Source: CAMDPA01 sp964574325 (GTDB lineage Bacteria; Pseudomonadota; Alphaproteobacteria; Rhizobiales; Hyphomicrobiaceae). From it: a stretch of 64,000 nt of DNA. Below the pieces are notes generated by a model. That model was not told where the DNA came from. It saw nothing but the letters and a program-made list of their open reading frames with translations, and did not search any database. Every line of letters starts with the position of its first letter. The stretch's first letter is position 1. Positions 34,043 through 41,552 of this stretch are shown here, one piece after another. The stretch spans positions 1 through 64,000 of the forward strand of contig CAZNMY010000008.1 in assembly GCA_964574325.1 (NCBI GenBank). The letters run 5' to 3'. A program made the translations under genes and the position numbers.

Positions 34043-35014
34043 GTGCCGAAACTTCCCAGCCGCATCGACATCATCGAAGAAGGCCCCCGCGAAGGGTTCC
34101 AGATCGAGAAAGGGCCGATAACGACGGCGCGCAAGATCGAGCTGATCGATGCCTTGTCGCAGACCGGCCTGGAGACCATCCAGGTCGTGTCGTTCGTGAA
34201 CCCCAAGCGAGTTCCAGGAATGGCGGACGCGGAAGCTGTGGTTGCCGGTATGACTCCCAATCCGAAGGTGAGCTATCGCGGGTTGTGGCTCAATCAGGCG
34301 GGGTTCGAGCGAGCGAGAGCCACAGGGCGGCTCGACCTGCGCGGCGCCTATAACGTGGCGGCGTCCGAGACGTTCCTGAAAAAGAACCAGAACCGCTCCA
34401 TCGCCGAACAGACCGCCGACAACGGCATCATCATCGAGCGCTTCAAGGAGCTGGGAGTTCCGGTCGAGAAGGGCGGGATCATGGCGGCATTCGGATGCAA
34501 CTACGAAGGCGACATCGCGCCCGCGCGGGTCGTGACGCTGGTGGGTGGATTGCTCGAGCAGGCGAAGGCGCATGAGGTCGAGCTGAAGTATGTCATGCTG
34601 GCGGACACCATGGGTTGGGCGACGCCGGCATCGGTGAAGCGCGTCGTCGGCGCGGTGTGGGACAAGTATCCCGATGTCGGCCTGTCCCTGCATCTGCACG
34701 ATACGCGCGGCCTCGGCATCGCCAACGCCTACGCTGGCCTGGAGATGGGCGTGACGCACTACGACGCGGCGGTCGCAGGGCTCGGCGGCTGTCCGTTCGC
34801 GGGGAACGCGGGCGCGGCCGGCAACGTCTGCACCGAGGATCTCGTGTTCATGTGCGACGAGATGGGGATCGAGACCGGCGTCGACCTGCAGAAACTGATC
34901 GATTGCGCGGTTCTGGCCGAGGAGATCGTCGGCCATCCCCTGCCCGGCGCGGTGAAGGTCGGCGGTTCGCTGGCGAATCTTCGCGCGGCTCGCGCGACAG
35001 CGGCGCAGGCGTAG
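34043..35014 (+). CDS. HMG-CoA lyase-like protein (HMGL/DRE-TIM family)
   Basis: The 323-residue TIM-barrel protein resembles hydroxymethylglutaryl-CoA lyase, which splits HMG-CoA to acetoacetate and acetyl-CoA at the end of leucine breakdown. It has SLHLHDTRGLGIAN with the two metal-binding His and the signature GLGGCPFA...GNVCTEDLV with the reactive Cys loop. The N-terminal metal motif is EGPREGFQ instead of the usual VGPRDGLQ, replacing the metal-binding Asp by Glu17. That makes another acyl-CoA substrate possible. The GTG at 34043 follows AGGA; an ATG at 34001 is also possible. Confidence 0.85.
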   Translation: MPKLPSRIDIIEEGPREGFQIEKGPITTARKIELIDALSQTGLETIQVVSFVNPKRVPGMADAEAVVAGMTPNPKVSYRGLWLNQAGFERARATGRLDLRGAYNVAASETFLKKNQNRSIAEQTADNGIIIERFKELGVPVEKGGIMAAFGCNYEGDIAPARVVTLVGGLLEQAKAHEVELKYVMLADTMGWATPASVKRVVGAVWDKYPDVGLSLHLHDTRGLGIANAYAGLEMGVTHYDAAVAGLGGCPFAGNAGAAGNVCTEDLVFMCDEMGIETGVDLQKLIDCAVLAEEIVGHPLPGAVKVGGSLANLRAARATAAQA

Positions 35015-35035
35015 GCTTATTCCATTCGATGACGA

Positions 35036-35060
35036 GGGTCAGACCCGCAGGGTCTGACAC
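35036..35060. repeat. Palindromic repeat between convergent genes
   Basis: GGGTCAGACCC and GGGTCTGACAC arms; the outer bases have decayed. It sits in the 60-bp gap between two converging stop codons, where its hairpin could act as a shared transcription terminator, though no T-run follows. Confidence 0.8.
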
Positions 35061-35074
35061 TGACCTATCGTCAG

Positions 35075-36958
35075 TCAGTTCCCGAACAGTCCCGCGAACG
35101 GGTTGAAGCCCTCGTTGCTCGCGGTGTTCTGGCCGCGCTGCTTTTTCGCCGTGCGCTCGGACTTGGCGCGCGGGGCTGCCGGCTCGGACGACGCTGCTTC
35201 TCCACGTGAGGCGACCGCGACGGCGCGCCCTTCGAGTGCCGACGCGACGCGGCCATCCGTGCCGTAGAGGTCGCCGTATGTCCGGAGCTTGCCGTTCTCG
35301 TCGGCGATCGCAGTAAAGTAGACGTTGTGGACGGGGATCTGCGTCGTGAGTTTCACTTCGCCGCCGCGCGGAACCATGCCGCGTACGCGATCCGACGCCC
35401 AGCCCTTGTCATGCTCGAGCAGGACTTCGGCAAACCTGACCGGGTTCTGCACGCGCATGCAGCCGTGGCTGAACGCGCGGACGGAGGAGGAGAACAGGTG
35501 CTTCTGCGGGGTGTCGTGCATGTAGACGTCGTGCTTGTTGGGGAAGCGGAATTTCACGACACCGAGCACGTTGGTCGGTCCGGCCGGCTGGATGAAGTTG
35601 AACCGGTTGATGTCGACCGACGACCAGTTGATGCTGTCAGGATTGACGACCTGCCCGCCGACGCTGACGCGGAGGCCATGACGCGCGAGCACGGATGAAG
35701 GTGTGCGGCTGCTGCCTCCGAACCAGCCACCGCTCTCGGCGGAGGCGCGGCGCAGCATCGGGCCGATCTCGTTGGATTTGATTCCGCCGGGAACGCCCCA
35801 TTCCGGCTGGAAGATGACGAACTGCATGTCGGCGGAGAAGTTCGGCGTCGCGGTGTCCGGCTTGCCGACGACGATCCGCTCCTGGAAGACCGGCTTGCCG
35901 TCCTTGAAGACCGTCGTCATCTGCTCTGGCACGTTGTTCCAGACGTGGAACGCGCCGAGGTTGTCGGGCATCCAGCGCCAGCGCTCCATGTTGGCGACGA
36001 CGCGCCGTATGGTTTCGCTCGTGGTCGCCGGGGCGGTCTTGCGGACGGCTTTGCCTTTGCCCTTGCCCCGTTTGCCTTCATCGACCGCTTCCGGCTCCGG
36101 TGCAGCAGCGGGGGGCTGGGTGGCTTCACCGCTGCGCAGCGCGACGAGCGCTTTCTGGAGATTGCGGAAGCCGGCGTGCTTGGGATGCAGATTGCGGAGG
36201 TAGGCGGCGGGATCGGCCGACGCCGTGATCGAGCGGATCAGCGAGCGGGGCTCGTAGATCTGCGCCTTGCGATCGAACAGCTTGCTGACCGACGACGGTT
36301 CTAGACGGCCGCCGCGGGCGTGACGGGCATACTTGAGGGTGGCGAGGCCGAGTTTGATTTCGGCATCGGCGCGAGCTTCGGCGCTGACTGGGCCGGCTGG
36401 AAGGAAAGGCAGGTCGAAGGCAGAGGCCTTGAGACCCCAGTCGTCGGCCTTTCGGATTTCTGCCATGGCGGCTTCGGCACGCGGCGTAAAACCGGTCGGC
36501 GTGGTCCATGTGGCTCCTGCGGTCGCTGCTTCGTAGTGGGCGACGAGGGCTGCGCGGTCGGCGGCGTCGGCGGCACTCTCGCGCCCGCGGACGGTTTCCA
36601 GGCGCTGGCGGACGGCCTGCAGTACGGGATCGACAACGGGAAGTGCGGGTTCGGCGGCGGGAGGAGCGGGCGGGGTCGCTGGCGTGGTTGCTGCCGGCGT
36701 GACGGCAGGCGTAGCAGTAGCTGCAGGTTCGGGCTTGACTGGATCGATGGCAGCGGGGGCGGCGATCGGCCCGGATTGAACCTCAGGCGGCGTCAACGGA
36801 TCGGGTTCGGCCGGGACCGGATCGGTCTTGGCGACGCGCTTGGATTGTGCCTGCGCCGCGTCGGTCGGCTTGTCGGAATTCTGAGAGGAAGTCTGTGCGG
36901 ATGCGGCTCCGCTCAACAGCAACGTACCAGCGGCGACGATAACGGCTCGGCCAAACAT
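35075..36958 (-). CDS. L,D-transpeptidase, YcbB-like, exported
   Basis: The enzyme makes 3-3 cross-links in peptidoglycan or attaches proteins to it, using a Cys nucleophile. The 627-residue protein has a signal peptide (MFGRAVIVAAGTLLLSG, cleaved after ASA), a Pro/Ala/Thr-rich linker to about residue 115, a helical YcbB-type scaffold domain, and the catalytic domain with SHGCMRVQNP (His498, Cys500) and an upstream MHDTPQ. A very basic stretch (GKRGKGKGKAVRK) interrupts the middle and a second basic tail follows the catalytic domain. The ATG at 36958 follows GGAG. It is the first gene of its strand here and has a 234-bp divergent region upstream. Confidence 0.9.
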   Translation of the reverse strand: MFGRAVIVAAGTLLLSGAASAQTSSQNSDKPTDAAQAQSKRVAKTDPVPAEPDPLTPPEVQSGPIAAPAAIDPVKPEPAATATPAVTPAATTPATPPAPPAAEPALPVVDPVLQAVRQRLETVRGRESAADAADRAALVAHYEAATAGATWTTPTGFTPRAEAAMAEIRKADDWGLKASAFDLPFLPAGPVSAEARADAEIKLGLATLKYARHARGGRLEPSSVSKLFDRKAQIYEPRSLIRSITASADPAAYLRNLHPKHAGFRNLQKALVALRSGEATQPPAAAPEPEAVDEGKRGKGKGKAVRKTAPATTSETIRRVVANMERWRWMPDNLGAFHVWNNVPEQMTTVFKDGKPVFQERIVVGKPDTATPNFSADMQFVIFQPEWGVPGGIKSNEIGPMLRRASAESGGWFGGSSRTPSSVLARHGLRVSVGGQVVNPDSINWSSVDINRFNFIQPAGPTNVLGVVKFRFPNKHDVYMHDTPQKHLFSSSVRAFSHGCMRVQNPVRFAEVLLEHDKGWASDRVRGMVPRGGEVKLTTQIPVHNVYFTAIADENGKLRTYGDLYGTDGRVASALEGRAVAVASRGEAASSEPAAPRAKSERTAKKQRGQNTASNEGFNPFAGLFGN

Positions 36959-37085
36959 TCTCGGTCTCCATCCAAGGTCGATTCGGTGGTCGCGGTCGAT
37001 CTGGCGCTCGTATCCGGCAGCCGGGGCTGTTCTGCAAGCGTGAGTTACGAGCGAACGGCGCTGGCGGGCCAATCTGGACGATACA

Positions 37086-37113
37086 CTATGGAATTGTGGC
37101 GCGCTTGCCATAG
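37086..37113. promoter_or_regulatory. Inverted repeat in the L,D-transpeptidase/Bug divergent promoter region
   Basis: CTATGG at 37086-37091 and CCATAG at 37108-37113 flank a 16-base spacer, with further partial matches outside (CA and TG). It may be an operator for a dimeric regulator; no regulator gene is next to it. Confidence 0.3.
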
Positions 37114-37192
37114 AGTGCAAGTTACAACGCGAACGATCCTGCAGACGTGTTGCAACCGTAGCGCAGAGTAAGCTGCAGGTTTTCACAGGAGA

Positions 37193-38173
37193 ATGCCGAT
37201 GTTCGGTCGTTCGATATTCACCGGACTGATCTTTGCGGCGATGGCGTTGCCGTCCGCGCACGCGCAGGAATTTCCGAGCCGGCCCATGTCCATGGTCGTC
37301 GCGGCGGCGGCTGGTGGGCCGATCGACGTGTTCGGCCGGATCATGGCAGAGCGTATGGGTGAGTTGCTCGGCAAGAGCGTCGTGATCGAGAACGTCGGCG
37401 GCGCCGGCGGTATGCTGGGCGGCCAGCGTGCCGCGAAGGCAGAGCCGGACGGACACACGTTCATTCTCGGCACCATCGCCACGCATACGTTCTCGCAGTT
37501 GCTCTACAAAAAGCCCCTGTACGACGCTGTCGCCGATTTCACGCCGGTGGCGCTCGTCGCAGAGCTGCCCCTGGTGCTGATCACGCGCAAGGATTTCCCG
37601 GCCAATTCGATGGAAGAGTTCGCCGCTTATGCCAAGGCCAACTCGGGCAAGATCAATTACGGCTCGGCCGGGCGGGGATCGGCCGCGCATCTGGGGTGTC
37701 TGCTGCTCGAGCAGGCGATGGATACGAAGATGACCCACGTGCCCTATCGCGGCACCGCCCCGGCGATGCAGGATCTACAGGCCGGCCAGATCGACGCCAT
37801 CTGCGATATCATCGTGACGGCCGTGCCGCAGATCGAAGCGAAGGCCGTCAAGGCGATCGTCAACCTGTCGCGGGAGCGATCGCCGATGCTTCCCAATCTT
37901 CCAACCGCGACGGAACGCGGCCTGAAGAACGCGCAGGCCTACACCTGGACGGCGGTATACCTGCCCAAGGGCGTTTCCGAGCCGATCTTGAAGAAGCTGC
38001 ACGCGGCAACGCTGGCCACGATGGATACGCCCGCGGTGCGTGAGAAATTGTCGAAACTGGGTGCAACTCTCGTCGCGCCCGATCGCCGCTCGCCTGAAGT
38101 GCTCGCCGCTTTCACGAAGTCAGAGATTGCGAAGTGGAAAGGTCCCGTCGACGCCAGTGGCGCCATCCAATAG
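37193..38173 (+). CDS. Bug-family (TctC-like) periplasmic solute-binding protein
   Basis: The 326-residue protein has a signal peptide (to about residue 25, SAHA-QEFPSRP) and the Bug fold: FPSRPMSMVVAAAAGGPIDVFGRI, VVIENVGGAGG, HVPYRGTAPAMQDLQAGQID, and LPNLPTATERG. The family binds carboxylated compounds in the periplasm; some feed the TctAB membrane proteins, most are orphans. AGGAG precedes the ATG by 5 bp. There is no tctA/tctB here, so a partner lies elsewhere or it works in sensing. Confidence 0.9.
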   Translation: MPMFGRSIFTGLIFAAMALPSAHAQEFPSRPMSMVVAAAAGGPIDVFGRIMAERMGELLGKSVVIENVGGAGGMLGGQRAAKAEPDGHTFILGTIATHTFSQLLYKKPLYDAVADFTPVALVAELPLVLITRKDFPANSMEEFAAYAKANSGKINYGSAGRGSAAHLGCLLLEQAMDTKMTHVPYRGTAPAMQDLQAGQIDAICDIIVTAVPQIEAKAVKAIVNLSRERSPMLPNLPTATERGLKNAQAYTWTAVYLPKGVSEPILKKLHAATLATMDTPAVREKLSKLGATLVAPDRRSPEVLAAFTKSEIAKWKGPVDASGAIQ

Positions 38174-38265
38174 GGCGACACGGCAGGTTGGCCGAGCCGA
38201 CGAGGCGGGCACTACATGAGGGGTGGAGAGGCTGGACGGGTGGCGCTCGGGGCTGCCCACCGATC

Positions 38266-38784
38266 CTACCCCCGGCCCCTCGGAGGCCGCGGCGCGCGGG
38301 ACGCTTCATCCCGCTTTTTCATCGTCGTCTCGATGGCGTCGACGATGGCGTGATAGCCGGTGCAGCGGCAGTAGTTGCCGGACATGAACGTGCGGATTTC
38401 CTCGCGTGACGAAATCTCGCCTTCGGCCAGGAGTTCGGCAGCCGTCAAGAGCTGGCCCGGCGTGCAGTAGCCGCACTGCAGGGCGTTGCGTTCGACGAAT
38501 TCTGCCTGGAGGTCGGCGATTTCGCCGCTTTCCGTCAGACCTTCGATGGTGACGATGTTCTGTCCGTCGGCCTGCACCGCGAGCATCAGGCAGCCCCTGA
38601 TGACCTTGCCGTCGACGCGCACGGAGCACGCCCCGCAGACCCCGTGCTCGCAACCGATGTGGCTGCCGGTGAGCTGCAGGTCCAGGCGCAGAAAATCGAC
38701 GAGATGCTGTCGAACGGGAACCCGGCGTGTGATGCGCTCGCCGTTGATCTTGCAGGTGATCTCCTGCGTCTCCTCGGTGCTCAT
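38266..38784 (-). CDS. Molybdenum hydroxylase small subunit, [2Fe-2S] (CoxS-like)
   Basis: The 172-residue protein is the electron-transfer subunit of a xanthine dehydrogenase/CO dehydrogenase-family enzyme. It has the N-terminal plant-type cluster (GCEHGVCGACSV plus a later Cys in RGCLM) and the C-terminal cluster (QCGYCTPG and NYCRCTGY), eight cysteines in all. Its ATG overlaps the stop of the FAD subunit by 4 bp, so the two are coupled. The large Mo-binding subunit is not adjacent. The C-terminus (SRAPRPPRGRG) runs into what looks like intergenic repeat sequence. Confidence 0.92.
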   Translation of the reverse strand: MSTEETQEITCKINGERITRRVPVRQHLVDFLRLDLQLTGSHIGCEHGVCGACSVRVDGKVIRGCLMLAVQADGQNIVTIEGLTESGEIADLQAEFVERNALQCGYCTPGQLLTAAELLAEGEISSREEIRTFMSGNYCRCTGYHAIVDAIETTMKKRDEASRAPRPPRGRG

Positions 38785-39656
38785 GCTGCCTGCGCCTTGT
38801 TCGTGATGTCGTCGAATGCGCGCCTGGTGAGAACACGCTGCCAATGCAACTTGGTTGCCGGCTTGCCCATCTGGTTGTCCATCGGGTCGAGATCGACGGC
38901 GAGCGCGGCGCACACCGCGTCGGCGGTGGCTTCATTCCATGGCTTGCCTTCGGCGGCCGCCATCGCGGTCCGGGCGAGCGTCGGCTTCACCTCGCTGCCG
39001 AAATAGACGAGGCGCACGTTCGTCAGAGATCCGGCTTTGACCTTGGCGCGGGCGCACATGCCGGCGGAGGCGAAGTCGCCGTGGCGGCGCGCGAGTTCCT
39101 TGAACGAGGACCGCTCGTCGTTCGTCTGCGGCGTCATCAGCGCCTCGATCAGGATCTCGTCGGGCTCGCGCGCCGTCTGATAGAGACCGTAGAAATAGTC
39201 CTCGGCTGCGACCTCTCTCGTGCCGCGCACACTCTGCAGAACGATGCGGCCGCCGAGCGCGAGTAAGCATGCGGGCATTTCGGCGGCGGGATCGGCGAGG
39301 GCGACGCTGCCGCCGAACGTGCCGCGATTGCGGACGGCGACGTGGGCTACATGCGGAATGGCCGCCGCCACCAGCGGCAGGTACTTCGCGACCATGTGCG
39401 ACAGCATCACGTCGGCGTGCCGCGTGAGCGCGCCGATCCGCACTTCCTTGCCATTGTAGATCGCGCCTGCCAGATGCTCCAGACGGTTGATGTCGATCAG
39501 CAGCGTGGGCCGGGAAAGGCGCATGGCCAGCGTGGGCATCAGGCTCTGCCCGCCCGCGAGAATGCGGGCCTCGTCGCCGTGGTCTGCGAGCAGCTTACAG
39601 GCGTGCTCGACGCTTTCGGCGCGGACGTATGAGAATTTCGGAGCTTTCACGCTCAC
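38781..39656 (-). CDS. Molybdenum hydroxylase medium subunit, FAD-binding (CoxM-like)
   Basis: The 291-residue flavoprotein passes electrons between the FeS subunit and an acceptor. It has the FAD motifs ILAGGQSLMPTLAMR and NRGTFGGSVALADPAAEMPA, and ends with the CO-dehydrogenase flavoprotein C-terminal domain (KELARRHGDFASAGMCARAK). It is the first gene of a two-gene unit with the FeS subunit. The orphan large subunit at 57268-59622 is the best local candidate partner. Confidence 0.92.
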   Translation of the reverse strand: MSVKAPKFSYVRAESVEHACKLLADHGDEARILAGGQSLMPTLAMRLSRPTLLIDINRLEHLAGAIYNGKEVRIGALTRHADVMLSHMVAKYLPLVAAAIPHVAHVAVRNRGTFGGSVALADPAAEMPACLLALGGRIVLQSVRGTREVAAEDYFYGLYQTAREPDEILIEALMTPQTNDERSSFKELARRHGDFASAGMCARAKVKAGSLTNVRLVYFGSEVKPTLARTAMAAAEGKPWNEATADAVCAALAVDLDPMDNQMGKPATKLHWQRVLTRRAFDDITNKAQAA

Positions 39657-39741
39657 TCCTGAGGTGGGACGAGGCGTCGGTATCGCAGCGATGCTGCCAG
39701 TAGTGAAATGTTATTTCAAGCACCAGCCCCGTGAGAGAAGA

Positions 39742-39932
39742 GGGCAATTCAGTTCTCTCGTCACCCCGTGCGAAGCGAGCCTCAAGCGAGCGAGACACGG
39801 GACCCAGCGGAAAAAGCTGCGAAGCACACCTTGTTTCTGTGCCTTCGGCACTGCCTGCGCTGGGTCCCGGCTCGCGTTCGCGGCAGAAGTGCCGCTCACT
39901 TGGCCGGGATGACGACCTGTATTGAATTGCCC
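39742..39932. mobile_element. Fold-back element, MITE/REP-like, non-coding
   Basis: GGGCAATTCA (39742-39751) and TGAATTGCCC (39923-39932) are perfect 10-bp inverted ends; after 7-8 bases each is followed by CGTCA(C/T)CCCG, and further in GGGACCCAGCG faces CGCTGGGTCCC. CCCCGTGAG occurs just outside both ends (39727 and 39930). The element fills most of the 346-bp gap before ubiD. No transposase is encoded. Confidence 0.6.
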
Positions 39933-40026
39933 CGTGAGGGAAGCGCGCTGCGTTGTGTTCGAAGGGGAGGTGTGTAACGAAAGAGCAGAAAGATAACACG
40001 CTATGACAATCGAAGGACGACCGGAT

Positions 40027-41457
40027 ATGCCCGCCAAGGACCTGCGCAGTTGGATTGCCGAGCTTGAAACGGCCGGTGAGGTCACGACCATCAAGGGGGC
40101 CAACACGACCGAGGAGATCGGCGGCATCGTCGACATCTACATGTGCAAACCCGGCAACCCTGCCGTGCTGTTCGACGAGATTCCGGGCCATCCGAAGGGC
40201 CACCGCGTGCTGGCCAATATCCTGACCTCCCACCAACGCTGCGCGATCGCGTTGGGACAGGACCCCAAGAGCACGCACCGCGACCTCACGCAGTGGTGGC
40301 GCAAGTATTTCGCGGACAAGCCGTCCATTGCGGCGCGGCCCGTCAACGGTGGCCCGCTGCTCGAGAACGTGATGAAGGGGGGCGATGTCGATATCACGAA
40401 GATCCCGACGCCCCGGTGGCACGAGGGCGATGGTGGACCGTTTATCGGAACGGCCTGCCTCGTGATCATGAAGGACCCCGACAGCGGCTGGGTGAATGCG
40501 GGCTGCTATCGCATCCAGAGCCACGGCCCGAATGCTGCGGGCCTCATGATGTCGCCGGGCAAGCACTGCCGCATCATCATGGGCAAGTATCACGATCGCG
40601 GCGAGAAGTGCCCCGTCGCCGTCGTGACCGGCATGCATCCCGCGTTGTTCATGCTGGCGGGTCTGGAAGTGCCCTACGGCAAATCCGAGCTGGACATGGC
40701 CGGCGGCATCCTGGGCGAGGGCGTCGAGGTCATCAACATGCCGAAGACGGGCCTGCCCGTTCCTGCCCACGCCGAAATCGCGTTCGAGGGCTACATCGCT
40801 CCCGACGACAGGATCATGGAAGGCCCGCTGGGCGAGTGGACCGGCTACTATTCGGGCGAGGCGCGGCCGGAACCGGTGATCCGCATCGAAACGCTGATGC
40901 ATCGCAACAATCCGATCCTGGTCGGCGCCATCCCCGGCGTGCCGCCCAACGACAACACGTTCTATTTCGGCTCGTATCGCTGCGGGGCGGTCTGGAACCA
41001 GCTCGAGGCCGCCGGCATCCCCGGCGTGCAAGGCGTGGGTGCGCTCGAAGCCGGCGGGTCCCGCTTCTGGCTGACGGTTTCGATCAAGCAGATGTACGGC
41101 GGGCATTCCAAGCAGGCCGCGATGGCCGCTGCGAGTTGTCACGCCGGTGCGTTCAACAACCGCTGGGTCGTCGTCGTCGACGACGACATCGATCCCAACA
41201 ATATCAACGATGTCCTGTGGGCGATGTGCACGCGCGTCGATGCGCGTGAGGATCTCGAGATCATCCGGGGCGGCTGGAGCTCGGCGCTCGATCCCATGTG
41301 CTACGACTACGACGGCGACCGCCGCAACACCCGCACCATCATCGACGCGTGCATTCCGTGGAGCCGGATCAAGACCTTCCCGAAGGTCGCGCGCAACTCG
41401 CAGGAACTCGAGGCGAAGGTGCGGGAGAAGTTCGGTAAGTTCATGCCGAAGAACTGA
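40027..41457 (+). CDS. UbiD-family prenylated-FMN decarboxylase
   Basis: The 476-residue protein matches UbiD: PAVLFDEIPGHPKGHRVLANIL, PTPRWHEGDGGPFIGTACLV, the prFMN region GMHPALFMLAG, and the conserved acidic/Arg region EGPLGEWTGYYSGEARPEP. It reversibly decarboxylates unsaturated or aromatic acids. The ATG at 40027 follows AAGGA at good spacing; 40003 is an alternative. The UbiX flavin prenyltransferase is not in the window. It is flanked by other degradation-type genes, so a catabolic role is as likely as ubiquinone synthesis. Confidence 0.87.
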   Translation: MPAKDLRSWIAELETAGEVTTIKGANTTEEIGGIVDIYMCKPGNPAVLFDEIPGHPKGHRVLANILTSHQRCAIALGQDPKSTHRDLTQWWRKYFADKPSIAARPVNGGPLLENVMKGGDVDITKIPTPRWHEGDGGPFIGTACLVIMKDPDSGWVNAGCYRIQSHGPNAAGLMMSPGKHCRIIMGKYHDRGEKCPVAVVTGMHPALFMLAGLEVPYGKSELDMAGGILGEGVEVINMPKTGLPVPAHAEIAFEGYIAPDDRIMEGPLGEWTGYYSGEARPEPVIRIETLMHRNNPILVGAIPGVPPNDNTFYFGSYRCGAVWNQLEAAGIPGVQGVGALEAGGSRFWLTVSIKQMYGGHSKQAAMAAASCHAGAFNNRWVVVVDDDIDPNNINDVLWAMCTRVDAREDLEIIRGGWSSALDPMCYDYDGDRRNTRTIIDACIPWSRIKTFPKVARNSQELEAKVREKFGKFMPKN

Positions 41458-41552
41458 TCGCCCGGGGTGCGGTGGTTCCCACTCCGCACCGGCTGATGCA
41501 ACGCCGTCTGATCGTCGAATGGCGGAGATGACCCAGTGCCCGCTCCCGCGCT

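Noticed and set aside
33116..34936. A 606-codon open frame that would fuse the SDR to a long N-terminal domain
   Set aside because: The upstream half is the antisense of the HMG-CoA-lyase-like gene, has no family character, and a good ribosome binding site stands at the SDR's own ATG at 33907.
35075..37738. An 887-codon frame extending the L,D-transpeptidase upstream
   Set aside because: The extension is antisense to the Bug gene; a signal peptide and GGAG site mark the start at 36958.
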